Source: Ruminococcaceae bacterium UBA7067 (lineage in GTDB: Bacteria > Bacillota > Clostridia > Oscillospirales > Acutalibacteraceae). Taken from it: DNA of 23,847 nt. Shown here one piece after another: positions 15,858 through 21,957 of the stretch. The stretch covers positions 1-23,847 of the forward strand of contig DKZT01000061.1 of NCBI GenBank assembly GCA_002493755.1, in the 5' to 3' direction. The translations under genes were made by a program, and so were the position numbers. A model generated the notes under the pieces. It had not been told where the DNA came from and made no database searches. It was given only the letters and a program-made list of their open reading frames with translations. Numbering within the stretch: position 1 is the first letter of the stretch; every line of letters begins with the position of its first letter.

Positions 15858-15899
15858 GCGGCTTCGCCGCAGAGTTGAGAGTTGAGAGTGAGGCAGAGC
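15858..15899. repeat. Hairpin plus period-7 repeat in the trp leader
   Basis: GCGGC-TTC-GCCGC (loop GAA on the minus strand) is followed by AGAGTTG, AGAGTTG and AGAGTGA heptads and GGCAGAG. The element lies between the T-box terminator and the trpE ribosome binding site, where an insertion leaves both intact. Confidence 0.7.
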
Positions 15900-15901
15900 A
15901 A

Positions 15902-15942
15902 CAAAAAAAGACTTTCATCCCTAAAAAAGGGACAAAAGTCTT
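15902..15942 (-). terminator. T-box-controlled transcription terminator
   Basis: Minus-strand AAGACTTT..TCCCT pairs with AGGGA..AAAGTCTT (one two-base internal mismatch) and is followed by seven U. The 5' side lies just downstream of the T-box sequence, so it competes with the antiterminator. Confidence 0.88.
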
Positions 15943-16176
15943 GAATACTTCTGCGGTACCACCCAAATTGACGGCAAAGCCGCCCGCTCATCCGTGCCAG
16001 CACACGAGCCTTTTTGTAACGGTAAAGGTTAACCCGTCGGCGCATACTCGGAAACCCTTTGGCGCCGCCCTCGCAAGTCCATTCAAAGCCACATTGCCGC
16101 CTGCTCACACCAGCCGCAGGCTCTCTGAACACAATTAATGACCTCTACTCACTCTTGTTCTTCGGTTTGTTATATT
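15902..16176 (-). ncRNA. T-box riboswitch, tryptophan-specific, controlling trpEGDCFBA
   Basis: The minus strand holds the T-box sequence TGGGTGGTACCGCAG (15951-15965), which is the diagnostic motif. Upstream, AGAGAGCC...GGCTGGTGTGAGC fits the stem I AG-bulge and GNUG features. The specifier loop reads GAA-TGG-ACT, with codon UGG (Trp) at 16079-16081 followed by a purine. Downstream lies an intrinsic terminator (15902-15942). Uncharged tRNA-Trp should pair with UGG and with the UGGU of the T-box bulge, stabilise the antiterminator and allow trp expression. Start near 16176 is inferred from the promoter. Confidence 0.95.
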
Positions 16177-16182
16177 GACAAT

Positions 16183-16211
16183 ATTATATGGCAGTAAAGT
16201 CAAAATGTCAA
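16183..16211 (-). promoter_or_regulatory. Consensus promoter of the trp operon
   Basis: Minus-strand TTGACA (16206-16211), 17-bp spacer, TATAAT (16183-16188): a perfect sigma-A match. It begins only 40 nt past the stop of the flavodiiron gene. A strong constitutive promoter is expected when control is by T-box. Confidence 0.92.
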
Positions 16212-16251
16212 CATTTTTTGTAATTTTTTGTCATTTTCAGTATTATCGGAA

Positions 16252-18042
16252 TTATTCAATCGGCTCAAAGTCGGCTGCGCCGTGCTTGCACAGCGGGCAG
16301 ATATAATCGTCAGGCAGAACATCGCCCTCATAAATATATCCGCAAATCTTGCACACAAAGCCCTTCTTGCCCTCTGTTTCGGGCTTCGGCTTAACATTGT
16401 TCTGGTAATAGGTGTAGGTCATCGTTTCCTTGTCGCTCATAACTCTTGCCTCGGTAACGCTGCAGATGAACATTCCGTGTGTGTCGAGGTCAACATACTG
16501 CTCAACCTTAAGCGACATAAACGCATTGATATATCTCGGCAGGAACACCAAGCCGTTATCAGAGCGCAGAACATCAAGACCCTCGAACTTGTCCGTGTTT
16601 CTGCCGCTCTGGAAGCCGAAGGTTTCAAACACCTTGAACGGCGCTTCAACCGACAGGCAGTTGACGTTCATTTTTCCTGTCTGCTTGATTGTATGATAGG
16701 AATAGTTAGCCTTGTTTATGTTTACGGCTACTCTGTTCGGAGAATCCGTAACCTGTGTAACGGTGTTGACAATAAGACCGTTGTCACGGTTGCCGTCATT
16801 TGAGGTTACAACATACAGACCGTAGCCAATCTTGAACAGCGCGCTCATATCGTGTTTGTCGCTTGCATCGGCAGACTGAGCCACATACTCCTTGCACAGC
16901 TCGTCCGCAAGAGCCTCAAGCTGTTCTCTGCTGTCGCCTTTAAGCGCAGATTTGATTGTTACCGTTGTATCCGCGAAGGTAAGGTTCTTGCTTTTTTCAA
17001 ACATACCCTTCATTGTCTTTGCGGCAAGCGGCGCCCATGTGCCGTTTTCGATAAAGGCAACGGTTCTGTTCTGATAATTTCTCTCAGTGAGGTGGTTGAT
17101 GTACTCACGCATAAACGGGAAAATATCGGCGTTGTAGGTTGTAGTAGCCAGAACGAGCTTTGAGTAACGGAACGCGTCCTCAACAGCCTCAGCCATATCG
17201 TCCCTTGCAAGGTCGAACAGTGAAACCTTCGGCGCTCCCTTTCTCTTGAGCATCTCGGCGAACTCCATTACAGCCGCCTTTGTGTGACCGTAAACAGACG
17301 TATAAGCGATAACAATGCCGTCGTCCTCTGCTCTGTATGATGACCAGATGTCATACAGATTTATGTAATAGCCGAGATTCTCAGTAAGCACAGGACCGTG
17401 CAGAGGGCAGATAATCTGAATATCAAGACCTGCCGCCTTTTTAAGCACGCTCTGAACCTGTGCGCCGTACTTGCCTACGATACCGATATAATAGCGGCGA
17501 GCCTCGCAAGCCCAGTCCTCGTCAATATCCAGCGCACCGAACTTGCCGAAGCCGTCGGCAGAGAAAAGAATCTTATCGGTTGAATCGTAGGTCATCATAA
17601 CCTCAGGCCAGTGAACCATCGGAGCAAACACAAATGTAAGCACGTGCTTGCCGAGCGACAGGCTCTCGCCGTTTGCAACAACAACCTTTCTGTCCTCTAT
17701 ATCAAAATCGAAAAACTGCTGCATCATCGCAAAGGTTTTTGCATTGGCAACAATTTTTGTATTGGGATAAACATTTGCAAAGTTCTGGATATTCGCCGAG
17801 TGATCCGGCTCCATATGCTGAACAATAAGATAATCAGGCTCCTTACCGTCTAAGGCGGCGGCAACATTGTCAAGCCATTCGTGTGTAAAGTTGATGTCAA
17901 CCGTATCCATAACGGCTGTTTTCTCGTCCTTTATCACATAGGAGTTGTAAGCCATACCGTTCGGAACAACGTACTGACCCTCAAAAAGATCAATATTATG
18001 GTCATTTACGCCTACATATAAAACATCGTTTGTAATCTGCAT
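16252..18042 (-). CDS. Flavodiiron protein with flavin reductase and rubredoxin domains (FprA-Hrb type fusion)
   Basis: This 596-residue enzyme should reduce O2 to water or NO to N2O. Domains in order: (1) diiron metallo-beta-lactamase fold, residues 1-240, with ligands His76, Glu78, Asp80, His81 (QHMEPDHS), His144, Asp163 and His215; (2) FMN-binding flavodoxin, about 243-385 (YTSVYGHTK); (3) flavin reductase-like split barrel, about 400-545; (4) short rubredoxin, 562-596, with Cys564, 567, 582 and 585. Parts 3 and 4 match the layout of high-molecular-weight rubredoxin, a separate partner of FprA in Moorella. The ATG at 18042 was chosen over that at 18048 because AGGAGG is seven bases ahead. 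Cytoplasmic; single-gene transcript. No terminator is visible before the trp promoter. Confidence 0.95.
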   Translation of the reverse strand: MQITNDVLYVGVNDHNIDLFEGQYVVPNGMAYNSYVIKDEKTAVMDTVDINFTHEWLDNVAAALDGKEPDYLIVQHMEPDHSANIQNFANVYPNTKIVANAKTFAMMQQFFDFDIEDRKVVVANGESLSLGKHVLTFVFAPMVHWPEVMMTYDSTDKILFSADGFGKFGALDIDEDWACEARRYYIGIVGKYGAQVQSVLKKAAGLDIQIICPLHGPVLTENLGYYINLYDIWSSYRAEDDGIVIAYTSVYGHTKAAVMEFAEMLKRKGAPKVSLFDLARDDMAEAVEDAFRYSKLVLATTTYNADIFPFMREYINHLTERNYQNRTVAFIENGTWAPLAAKTMKGMFEKSKNLTFADTTVTIKSALKGDSREQLEALADELCKEYVAQSADASDKHDMSALFKIGYGLYVVTSNDGNRDNGLIVNTVTQVTDSPNRVAVNINKANYSYHTIKQTGKMNVNCLSVEAPFKVFETFGFQSGRNTDKFEGLDVLRSDNGLVFLPRYINAFMSLKVEQYVDLDTHGMFICSVTEARVMSDKETMTYTYYQNNVKPKPETEGKKGFVCKICGYIYEGDVLPDDYICPLCKHGAADFEPIE

Positions 18043-18079
18043 AGTCATTCCTCCTGATTAATTGGTGTCGGTAACGATA

Positions 18080-18108
18080 ATTATATCACATTTGTTACAA
18101 GCATACAA
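18080..18108 (-). promoter_or_regulatory. Promoter of the flavodiiron gene
   Basis: Minus-strand TTGTAT (18103-18108), 17-bp spacer, TATAAT (18080-18085). GTTAC at the downstream end and GTAAC in the spacer frame the -10 region; a regulator cannot be named from this. Confidence 0.75.
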
Positions 18109-18185
18109 TGTAATCGCAAAATTTTTTTGATGATATTTGGGTGAGATTTGGGTGTAGTATCTTTATAATAAATCGTTATCGCTTA

Positions 18186-18214
18186 TTGCAAGATAACTAC
18201 AGCTATGATATACT
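18186..18214 (+). promoter_or_regulatory. Promoter of the small hydrophobic peptide mRNA
   Basis: TTGCAA (18186-18191), 17-bp spacer, TATACT (18209-18214), start near 18221. GTTATC occurs at 18175 and 18215 and its complement GATAAC at 18192, so three copies of the hexamer surround the promoter. Confidence 0.65.
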
Positions 18215-18247
18215 GTTATCGTAAAGGAACGGTGGCGGCTGTTTCAG

Positions 18248-18265
18248 CTCCCTTGTGAAAGGGGG
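18248..18265 (+). promoter_or_regulatory. Hairpin masking the ribosome binding site of the small peptide
   Basis: CTCCCTT pairs with AAGGGGG (one U-G) around a GUGA loop, which is a GNRA tetraloop. The 3' arm is the SD sequence of the ORF at 18277. Masked ribosome binding sites are common in type I toxin mRNAs. The pairing is seen; the control role is inferred. Confidence 0.6.
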
Positions 18266-18276
18266 TGTATATTCAG

Positions 18277-18360
18277 ATGGCAGATATTATTTACATAATT
18301 TCATTTGCTGTTTTATTGGTGGCTTTAAACGAAGTCATCAAGAATATAAAAAAGAAATAA
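18277..18360 (+). CDS. 27-residue hydrophobic peptide, candidate type I toxin
   Basis: The ORF encodes MADIIYIISFAVLLVALNE followed by a basic tail ending in KNIKKK. It is a single membrane helix with lysines at the C terminus, the form of known type I toxins (TxpA/BsrG-like, clostridial CD-type), though shorter than most. Support for a real gene: AAAGGGGGTG ahead of ATG, own promoter (18186-18214), an SD-masking hairpin, and a strong minus-strand promoter with terminator that would make an antisense RNA over its 3' region. The stop codon touches the shared hairpin at 18359-18387. I do not recognise the exact family. A small structural or regulatory membrane peptide is the alternative. Confidence 0.7.
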   Translation: MADIIYIISFAVLLVALNEVIKNIKKK

Positions 18361-18442
18361 CCGCCCTGTGTACCAGACAAGGCGGTTAATCAAAACGATT
18401 ATTTAAACTTGTGTGCGAAACAGCTAAAGCCGTTCTCTTTAC
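18348..18442 (-). ncRNA. Candidate antisense antitoxin RNA
   Basis: A minus-strand promoter, TTGACA (18472-18477), 17-bp spacer and TAATAT (18449-18454), predicts a start near 18442. The transcript would end at the hairpin 18359-18387 (stem AACCGCC..TGT/ACA..GGCGGTT), after which the minus strand is U-rich (ATTTCTTTTTT). The RNA of about 95 nt would pair with the 3' untranslated part and last codons of the peptide mRNA. Ends are predictions. Confidence 0.6.
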
Positions 18443-18453
18443 ACTATTATATT

Positions 18454-18498
18454 ACCACACTCATATTTCTATGTCAATAGAATATGGGTGTGGTTTTT
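18454..18498 (+). terminator. Terminator of the small peptide mRNA
   Basis: ACCACACTCATATT and AATATGGGTGTGGT form a 14-bp stem with one U-G and run into TTTTTAT. The hairpin DNA also contains the antisense promoter, so the two transcripts converge and overlap. Confidence 0.75.
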
Positions 18499-18525
18499 AT
18501 AGTATCTGTCATTACATCATTTTCT

Positions 18526-18567
18526 TTAAAAAATAAAATCGACATTCCTATATCAAAGAATGTCGAT
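18526..18567 (-). terminator. Terminator of the tRNA-Leu gene
   Basis: ATCGACATTC and GAATGTCGAT form a perfect 10-bp stem. On the minus strand it runs into TTTATTTTTT, starting four bases after the tRNA CCA end. Confidence 0.88.
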
Positions 18568-18570
18568 CAC

Positions 18571-18655
18571 TGGTGCGAGTGATGGGACTTGAACCCATAC
18601 GTCGTGAAACACACGCCCCTCAAACGTGCCTGTCTGCCTATTCCAGCACACTCGC
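18571..18655 (-). tRNA. tRNA-Leu(GAG)
   Basis: An 85-nt class II tRNA with encoded CCA. The acceptor arms GCGAGTG and CACTCGC pair. The anticodon arm is CACGT-TTGAGGG-GCGTG, giving anticodon GAG, which reads CUC and CUU. A long variable arm (CGTGTG..CACGACG region) and the T arm with GGGTTCAAGTCCC are present. It has its own promoter and terminator. Confidence 0.95.
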
Positions 18656-18693
18656 ATTTGTTAAATTGTTGTGTTGTTCAGTCAACGATAGAT

Positions 18694-18722
18694 ATTATAT
18701 CAGACGGTTCCTGCAAAGTCAA
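18694..18722 (-). promoter_or_regulatory. Promoter of tRNA-Leu
   Basis: Minus-strand TTGACT (18717-18722), 17-bp spacer, TATAAT (18694-18699), 39 nt upstream of the mature 5' end. Confidence 0.85.
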
Positions 18723-18829
18723 GCTTTTTTTCGCATTTTTTTATTTTTATTTCATTTTCTTATGCCGCACTGTATAACACCCCATAAAAATTCATAAACT
18801 ACCGTATATGATACTTTTGGGGGATTAAA

Positions 18830-19198
18830 ATGAAGAAATCATTTTTTCTGTTCTTTCCGCTTCTCATTTTCACTATGCTTTTCTGCTCCTGCACTCAGCG
18901 CACCATAATCGACAAGCCGGACGAGGTGATGATAAATTCCTGGAGCGGAAGCGGCGAATACAGCACAACGGTGTTCTTAAGCTTTGACGGCACAAGAGCA
19001 AGCCTCGACATACATTCTATGGGTGGCGCAAAAACACGCTTTTACGGCGACTGCGTTGTTGACGACAGCAAAATACGGCTGACCGACAGCCACCTCAAAA
19101 AAAGCTTTGAATTTGACTACGACATCAAGGGCGATGAAATGACCCTCAGCTACAACGGCGGAACGATAAACCTGCACAAGAAACAGCCGAATACTTAA
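18830..19198 (+). CDS. Small putative lipoprotein
   Basis: The protein is 122 aa. Residues 1-20 are a lysine-led hydrophobic signal ending in MLFCSC, so Cys21 (or Cys19) is the likely lipidated residue. The mature part is short and beta-rich with alternating strands (STTVFLSFDGTRASLDI, KTRFYGDCVVDDSKIRLTD, DEMTLSYNGGTINL), resembling small lipocalin-like or META-like barrels only in general pattern. I do not recognise the family. GGGGG is about eight bases before ATG. Its stop is inside the inverted repeat 19195-19238. It probably sits on the outer face of the membrane. Confidence 0.8.
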   Translation: MKKSFFLFFPLLIFTMLFCSCTQRTIIDKPDEVMINSWSGSGEYSTTVFLSFDGTRASLDIHSMGGAKTRFYGDCVVDDSKIRLTDSHLKKSFEFDYDIKGDEMTLSYNGGTINLHKKQPNT

Positions 19199-19238
19199 GG
19201 AAACGCTGAATAAATCACGCTGAAAGCTGTTTCCTTAA
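19195..19238. terminator. Inverted repeat between convergent genes, probable terminator
   Basis: TTAAGGAAAC and GTTTCCTTAA form a perfect 10-bp stem, with GCT/AGC extending it. It includes the stop codon of the lipoprotein gene and lies 17 nt from the stop of the convergent ORF. There is no strong U-run, so termination is plausible but unproven. Confidence 0.5.
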
Positions 19239-19255
19239 CACCGCTTTAGCATCGG

Positions 19256-19432
19256 CTACTTCTTGTTTTCAATGCTCCACCACCGCATTTCCTCAACGCT
19301 GTCATCCGACGGATGCGAAACGTGCGTTGAAATATCCATTATATACCGCTCCGCTCCCGACATCGTTTCGGTAAGCGGCGGCATATGCTCTCCCCTTTTG
19401 CTTTCACTTTTATTCACAGCAGGCTTGCTCAT
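19256..19432 (-). CDS. Hypothetical 58-residue protein
   Basis: A short frame encoding a soluble polar peptide that begins MSKPAVNKSESKRGEH and contains MPPLTETMSGAERYIMDIS and EEMRWWSIENKK. AAAGGGTG is several bases upstream of ATG and a TATAAT (minus strand) lies some 50 nt before it, with no good -35. Codon choice looks like that of neighbouring genes and no membrane segment or known motif is seen. It converges on the lipoprotein gene. I do not recognise it; it may be real but conservation is needed to say so. Confidence 0.45.
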   Translation of the reverse strand: MSKPAVNKSESKRGEHMPPLTETMSGAERYIMDISTHVSHPSDDSVEEMRWWSIENKK

Positions 19433-19549
19433 AATCTCACACCCTTTCGCTTCTTACTGTCAGCCGTCATTTCACCGCCCATTATATTATTCTTCCGCCA
19501 AGCAAGTCCTTAACGCAAGGAAAATGCTGATATAACAGGGCAAAGGCTA

Positions 19550-19578
19550 TTTACATTTCTTGCCTTATAATTTATAAT
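19550..19578 (+). promoter_or_regulatory. Promoter of prfB
   Basis: TTTACA (19550-19555), 17-bp spacer, TATAAT (19573-19578). The predicted leader is about 25 nt. Confidence 0.82.
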
Positions 19579-19609
19579 AAGAAGAAGTGAACAGTAAAGG
19601 ATGATATTT

Positions 19610-20728
19610 TTGATACAGTTTGAAGAGCTACGCTTAGATTTGGAAAGACTTAAGCCCGACATTGACGATCTCGCTGATGCGCTCGGCTTAAAGGCAATGG
19701 AGTCTGAAATTCAGCAGCTTGAGCACAGAGCTGCCGAACCGGGCTTCTGGGACGATATGGAAAATTCACAGAAAATTTTACAGCGCACCAGTATGCTCAA
19801 GGGCAAGGTTGACGGCTACAACAGCCTTGAAGCGGCTTACGAGGACGCACTTGCTCTGATTGAGCTTGCCAACGAGGAGGAGGATTTATCGCTCCTTGAG
19901 GAAGCACAGGACGAGGTTGCGAAAATCAAGGAATCGCTTGAACAGCAAAGACTTTCAACGCTTCTCACAGGCGAATACGATGCAAAAAACGCTATCGTAA
20001 CCTTCCACGCAGGCTCGGGCGGCACCGAAGCTCAGGACTGGGCTGAGATGCTTTACCGTATGTACAACCGCTGGGCGGAACGCCACAGCTTCAAGCTTAA
20101 AACTCTCGACTACCTCGACGGCGAAGAGGCAGGACTTAAGAGCGCAACTATTCTTGTTGAGGGCATCAATGCCTACGGCTACTTAAAGAGCGAGTCGGGC
20201 GTTCACCGCCTTGTAAGAGTATCGCCGTTCGACTCCTCGGGCAGACGTCACACCTCGTTTGCTTCACTTGAGGTTATGCCTGAAATTGACGACAACATAG
20301 AGGTTAATATCAACCCTGAGGACATAAAGATGGACGTTTACCGTGCAAGCGGCGCAGGCGGACAGAAGGTTAATAAGACCTCTTCTGCTGTTCGTCTTAC
20401 ACATATTCCGACAGGCATTGTCGTAGCCTGCCAGGTTGAGAGAAGCCAGCACCAGAACCGTGAGGTTGCAATGAAGATGCTCGCCTCAAAGCTTATGGAA
20501 ATCAAGGAAAGAGAGCATCTCGACAAGATTGAAGACATCAAGGGCGTTCAGAAGGAAATTACTTGGGGTTCGCAGATTCGTTCATATGTATTTATGCCGT
20601 ACACGCTTGTAAAGGACAACAGAACAGCCTTTGAATCAAGCAACATAAACGCAGTTATGGACGGCGACATCGACGGCTTTATCAACGCTTATCTTAAGGC
20701 GCAGAGTCAGGGAACTCTTGAGGAATAA
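19610..20728 (+). CDS. prfB: Peptide chain release factor 2
   Basis: RF2, 372 aa from the chosen TTG start, terminates translation at UGA and UAA. It has the peptidyl-hydrolysis motif GAGGQKVNKTSSAVRL and the codon-reading SPF tripeptide in VSPFDSSGRRHTSF, which marks RF2 rather than RF1. The N-terminal EPGFWDD segment is typical. The frame is continuous: no in-frame UGA with CUU-UGA-C, so the usual autoregulatory +1 frameshift is absent. An ATG at 19601 overlaps the AAAGG SD; TTG at 19610 is spaced nine bases from it and gives MIQFEELRLDL. A membrane-protein gene follows after 3 nt. Confidence 0.95.
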   Translation: MIQFEELRLDLERLKPDIDDLADALGLKAMESEIQQLEHRAAEPGFWDDMENSQKILQRTSMLKGKVDGYNSLEAAYEDALALIELANEEEDLSLLEEAQDEVAKIKESLEQQRLSTLLTGEYDAKNAIVTFHAGSGGTEAQDWAEMLYRMYNRWAERHSFKLKTLDYLDGEEAGLKSATILVEGINAYGYLKSESGVHRLVRVSPFDSSGRRHTSFASLEVMPEIDDNIEVNINPEDIKMDVYRASGAGGQKVNKTSSAVRLTHIPTGIVVACQVERSQHQNREVAMKMLASKLMEIKEREHLDKIEDIKGVQKEITWGSQIRSYVFMPYTLVKDNRTAFESSNINAVMDGDIDGFINAYLKAQSQGTLEE

Positions 20729-20731
20729 AAA

Positions 20732-21343
20732 ATGCTCAATGTCAAAGCTCTGCTTATAAAGCTGATATTCTTTTTTACTGGCATTTTATTGTTGATAGCT
20801 GTTTCAATCCTTAACAGCCTTAAGCTTATATCGCCAACCTCCTATGTTATCAACTCGGTAATTTTAGCTGTTTCAATCGGAATATCGCTCGTTTGCTTTA
20901 TTATACACAAGCGTTCGATGAAAAGCGGCGTTCGTATAATAGATGTTATCATTTCGGTTGTATTATTTTTTCTCATATACTTAATTTACCTGATTCCTCC
21001 ATTTGGATTTCACGGCTTACTCGGTGTGAACAATTCGATAATATTATTGTCAGTGTTTACTTTGGGTGCAATGTATTTAGGAGAAATCGCAAATGTAATG
21101 GAGCAAAAAAACAAAACAGCAAGAAAGCCGTTAGGCAACACCCGTCAAAACAAAAGCAGACATCCGAATGTGACTATCCGTATCGGTTTCGCAGGTTCGC
21201 TGTCAGACAGTTTATGCAGTGACGGAACAATGCCCGATAAGGTATTCAGAGTTTTATCATTGATAATTCTTGCCGTTTCATTAGCTGTAGCGATATTAAA
21301 TGTTATATTTCCGATAATAGATGTGTCAACGCTTATACGCTGA
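20732..21343 (+). CDS. Uncharacterised membrane protein coupled to prfB
   Basis: A 203-residue protein with about five hydrophobic segments: KLIFFFTGILLLIAVSIL, SVILAVSIGISLVCFII, VIISVVLFFLIYLIYLI, SIILLSVFTLGAMYLG and, near the end, LSLIILAVSLAVAILNVIF. Between the fourth and fifth is a basic soluble loop (NKTARKPLGNTRQNKSRHP). ATG follows the prfB stop by 3 nt and uses GAGGAA in the last prfB codons as SD, so translation is coupled. I do not recognise a family; the link to RF2 may be only transcriptional. A strong terminator follows. Confidence 0.75.
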   Translation: MLNVKALLIKLIFFFTGILLLIAVSILNSLKLISPTSYVINSVILAVSIGISLVCFIIHKRSMKSGVRIIDVIISVVLFFLIYLIYLIPPFGFHGLLGVNNSIILLSVFTLGAMYLGEIANVMEQKNKTARKPLGNTRQNKSRHPNVTIRIGFAGSLSDSLCSDGTMPDKVFRVLSLIILAVSLAVAILNVIFPIIDVSTLIR

Positions 21344-21360
21344 TATTTTACTTTATAACA

Positions 21361-21391
21361 AAGCCTGCCATTTTTTTCGGCAGGCTTTTTG
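21361..21391 (+). terminator. Terminator of the prfB operon
   Basis: AAGCCTGCC and GGCAGGCTT form a 9-bp stem around a T-rich loop and run into TTTTG, 17 nt past the stop. Confidence 0.9.
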
Positions 21392-21396
21392 TGTGC

Positions 21397-21425
21397 AAAA
21401 AAGGACACGGCGAAAAACCGTGTCC
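21397..21425 (-). terminator. Terminator of secG
   Basis: Minus-strand GGACACGG and CCGTGTCC form an 8-bp stem with loop TTTTTCG, followed by TTTTTTG. It stands back to back with the prfB terminator. Confidence 0.88.
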
Positions 21426-21456
21426 CGATAATTTGCTCTTGAATTTTAATTCTCAA

Positions 21457-21702
21457 TCAGAAAAATCTTGCAATTACATTCAGCGCAATAACAACTGCAA
21501 CAAAAACAAGCGCAAACAGCTTTGTCCAGCGTGAGAGGAAAGCGTCGATTGAACGAGCCTTATTCTTTGAGAAGAATGTGTCAGCACCGCCTGTAACAAC
21601 GCCCAAGCCCTGCTGATGACCCTCTTGGAGAATAATAACGATGATTATTGCAACCGAAAACAGCAGAAGAATGCTGCCGAGAACATACTCTAAAACTCCC
21701 AT
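21457..21702 (-). CDS. secG: Protein translocase subunit SecG
   Basis: SecG, 81 aa, is the small non-essential subunit of SecYEG that eases translocation. Two membrane helices are seen, residues about 5-25 and 58-78, joined by a loop with the family motif VIILQEGHQQGLGVVTGGAD and FFSKNKARS. Length and topology are normal. AAAGGAAG precedes the ATG. It has its own promoter and terminator. Together with secDF it gives three Sec accessory genes at the two ends of the window, though in separate operons. Confidence 0.95.
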   Translation of the reverse strand: MGVLEYVLGSILLLFSVAIIIVIILQEGHQQGLGVVTGGADTFFSKNKARSIDAFLSRWTKLFALVFVAVVIALNVIARFF

Positions 21703-21760
21703 AATTTTCTTCCTTTCGCAAAATATATCAAATAAATGATTTTATAGATACAACTCAGTC

Positions 21761-21789
21761 ATTTTAACATAAACGCCGCATTTTTTCAA
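21761..21789 (-). promoter_or_regulatory. Promoter of secG
   Basis: Minus-strand TTGAAA (21784-21789), 17-bp spacer, TAAAAT (21761-21766). Confidence 0.7.
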
Positions 21790-21884
21790 GTGCAAATTCA
21801 AAATTTTTAATCCCGTTTCCTAAATTTATATAGTATACCCAATATTTGCACTCAGTATTTGTCGCATATTTACCGGTTCGACCC

Positions 21885-21957
21885 GGAACGGTCAAGACCG
21901 TTCCCTACAACCTCGTTTCAAAATTAATCTCCACTCTTCACTCTCCACTCTTCACTC
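21885..21957. repeat. Palindrome, AAACGAGG head and period-7 repeat at the 3' end of rqcH
   Basis: GGAACGGTCAAGACCGTTCC (21885-21904) is a perfect inverted repeat. It is followed by CTACAACCTCGTTTC, so 21901-21919 matches 4395-4413 exactly over 19 nt. Then (minus sense) come heptads AGAGTGA, AGAGTGG, AGAGTGA and AGAGTGG. The final TGA is the rqcH stop codon. The order heptads, GAAACGAG, palindrome is the same as at 4191-4412. Confidence 0.8.

Noticed and set aside
15842..16132. 97-codon N-terminal extension of trpE, and a plus-strand frame at 15875-16138
   Set aside because: Both lie on the T-box RNA; the composition follows its stems and terminator, and a GTG start with SD explains trpE.
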